DNA of 64,000 nucleotides from Neobacillus cucumis (GTDB lineage: Bacteria; Bacillota; Bacilli; Bacillales_B; DSM-18226). Made by a program: the position numbers and the translations under genes. Location: positions 62,001 through 126,000 of the forward strand of contig NZ_JAMBOH010000010.1 in assembly GCF_023715505.1 (NCBI RefSeq). The letters are read 5' to 3'. The notes below the pieces were generated by a model. That model saw nothing but the letters and a program-made list of their open reading frames with translations, was not told the origin of the DNA and searched no databases. Below are positions 63,361 to 64,000 of the stretch, one piece after another. Every line of letters begins with the position of its first letter. The stretch's first letter is position 1.

Positions 63361-64000
63361 GTGACAACAGGACACTTAGTAAAGGCAGCGGATTTTAAAT
63401 TCTCGTTTAATCTTCCTACTCTAATTGAATTCGGGTATGGAAAGTCTGTTGAGCTGGGACAACGGCTTCAAAAGCTTGGAGTTAAACAGGTGTTTTTAGT
63501 AACGGATAAAGGGGTCGAATCAGCTGGGTTGCTTGCAGGATTAACTAGATCTTTGGAAAAATCAGAGATTTTATTCGATATCTTTACAGGGGTAGAACCC
63601 GACCCGAGTCTTGAGACCATCAAAAATGGTTATGAAGTTTTTGGGCAAGAAGTGTATGACTGTATTGTCGCAGTCGGCGGTGGAAGTCCAATTGATACGG
63701 CGAAGGGGATTCGGGTTGTTGCAGCAAATGGAGGCAGTATCGGTGATTTTGCCGGGGTAAACAGGGTTCCTGTTGCGCCAACGATTCCGCTTATCGCCAT
63801 CCCAACCACATCTGGTACCGGTAGTGAGGTAACCATGTTCGGCGTTTATTCGGACTGGCAAAATAATGTCAAGGTAACGGTGACTAGTCCCTATATAGCG
63901 CCAACAATTGCGATTGTTGACCCTGCATTGACAATGAGTTTACCGGCAAAAATGACCGCTGCATCAGGAATTGATGCTTTGGCTCACGGGATTGAAACCT
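63361..64000 (+). CDS. iron-containing alcohol dehydrogenase, 5' part
   Basis: 213 codons are visible and the frame is open at the window edge; family members are about 380-400 residues. The start is GTG, 8 nt after AAAGGAGGG. GGGSPIDTAKGI (about 101-112) binds the NAD(P) phosphates, PTTSGTGSEVT (about 143-153) is the family signature, and GIDALAHGIE near the end contains Asp205 and His209, the first metal ligands. It probably interconverts an alcohol and an aldehyde for the preceding aldehyde dehydrogenase. Confidence 0.9.
   Translation, partial: MTTGHLVKAADFKFSFNLPTLIEFGYGKSVELGQRLQKLGVKQVFLVTDKGVESAGLLAGLTRSLEKSEILFDIFTGVEPDPSLETIKNGYEVFGQEVYDCIVAVGGGSPIDTAKGIRVVAANGGSIGDFAGVNRVPVAPTIPLIAIPTTSGTGSEVTMFGVYSDWQNNVKVTVTSPYIAPTIAIVDPALTMSLPAKMTAASGIDALAHGIET

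Overview
The window comes from a low-GC Gram-positive bacterium of the Bacillaceae, probably a soil- or plant-associated Bacillus or Neobacillus relative. The evidence is a complete dltXABCD operon, strong AGGAGG-type ribosome binding sites, ATG/GTG/TTG starts, Bacillus-type Fur, BirA and CcpA sites, and gene sets that match Bacillus subtilis loci (yclNOPQ, ykcBC, ykuK, ganRSPQAB). I saw no rRNA, tRNA, transposase, phage gene or CRISPR array.

Layout. (1) 1-3.2 kb: the end of a four-carbon sugar acid operon (dehydrogenase, OtnK-type kinase, GntP-family permease) for L-threonate or erythronate. (2) 3.3-7.6 kb, minus strand: dltXABCD for D-alanylation of teichoic acids, including a 49-codon dltX. 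(3) 7.9-12.6 kb: an MFS exporter, a chromosomal TubZ-like tubulin GTPase, a TerC-family and a TauE-family membrane protein, with two tandem structured repeats. (4) 12.6-15.7 kb, minus strand: the ykcCB glycosyltransferase pair. (5) 15.9-24.8 kb: an oxidoreductase, an N-acetylglucosamine PTS, a methyltransferase, a LytTR regulator next to an acetyl-CoA hydrolase/CoA-transferase, an ArsB-like transporter and a DUF418 protein. (6) 24.8-32 kb: a lipoprotein, a Fur-controlled petrobactin-type importer (yclNOPQ), ykuK, a small zinc-ribbon gene, BirA-controlled bioY and an unknown membrane protein.

(7) 32.5-57.2 kb is a large plant-glycan locus. Its right half is the known galactan system ganR-ganS-ganP-ganQ-ganA-ganB. 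Its left half adds a secreted GH2 enzyme, a secreted multidomain GH43 (exo-beta-1,3-galactanase-like), an AraC regulator, a heterodimeric ABC exporter, and three cytosolic enzymes for uronic-acid-bearing oligosaccharides (heparinase II/III-like lyase, GH88 unsaturated glucuronyl hydrolase, DUF2264 protein). Near-identical LacI-type palindromes occur in both halves, and CcpA sites flank them. Together the genes suggest use of arabinogalactan or pectic galactan carrying glucuronate: secreted enzymes cut the polymer, GanSPQ imports oligosaccharides, and cytosolic enzymes finish them.

(8) 57.4-64 kb is the least familiar part. A textbook sigma-54 promoter with paired upstream palindromes precedes a ferredoxin/BFD-type iron-sulfur protein, a 475-residue protein I do not recognise by name but which has the His-Lys-His spacing of nickel-pincer LarA enzymes, a carboxylate-type MFS symporter, a UbiX-like flavin prenyltransferase, an aldehyde dehydrogenase and an iron-type alcohol dehydrogenase that runs off the end. 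This looks like an inducible catabolic operon for a carboxylic or aromatic acid and is the best candidate for an undescribed system.

Two dispersed repeat families also occur: a ~120-155 bp structured element (four copies, with compensatory changes in its helices) and a ~50 bp inverted repeat built on GGTGCCTGACACC, several copies of which act as terminators.
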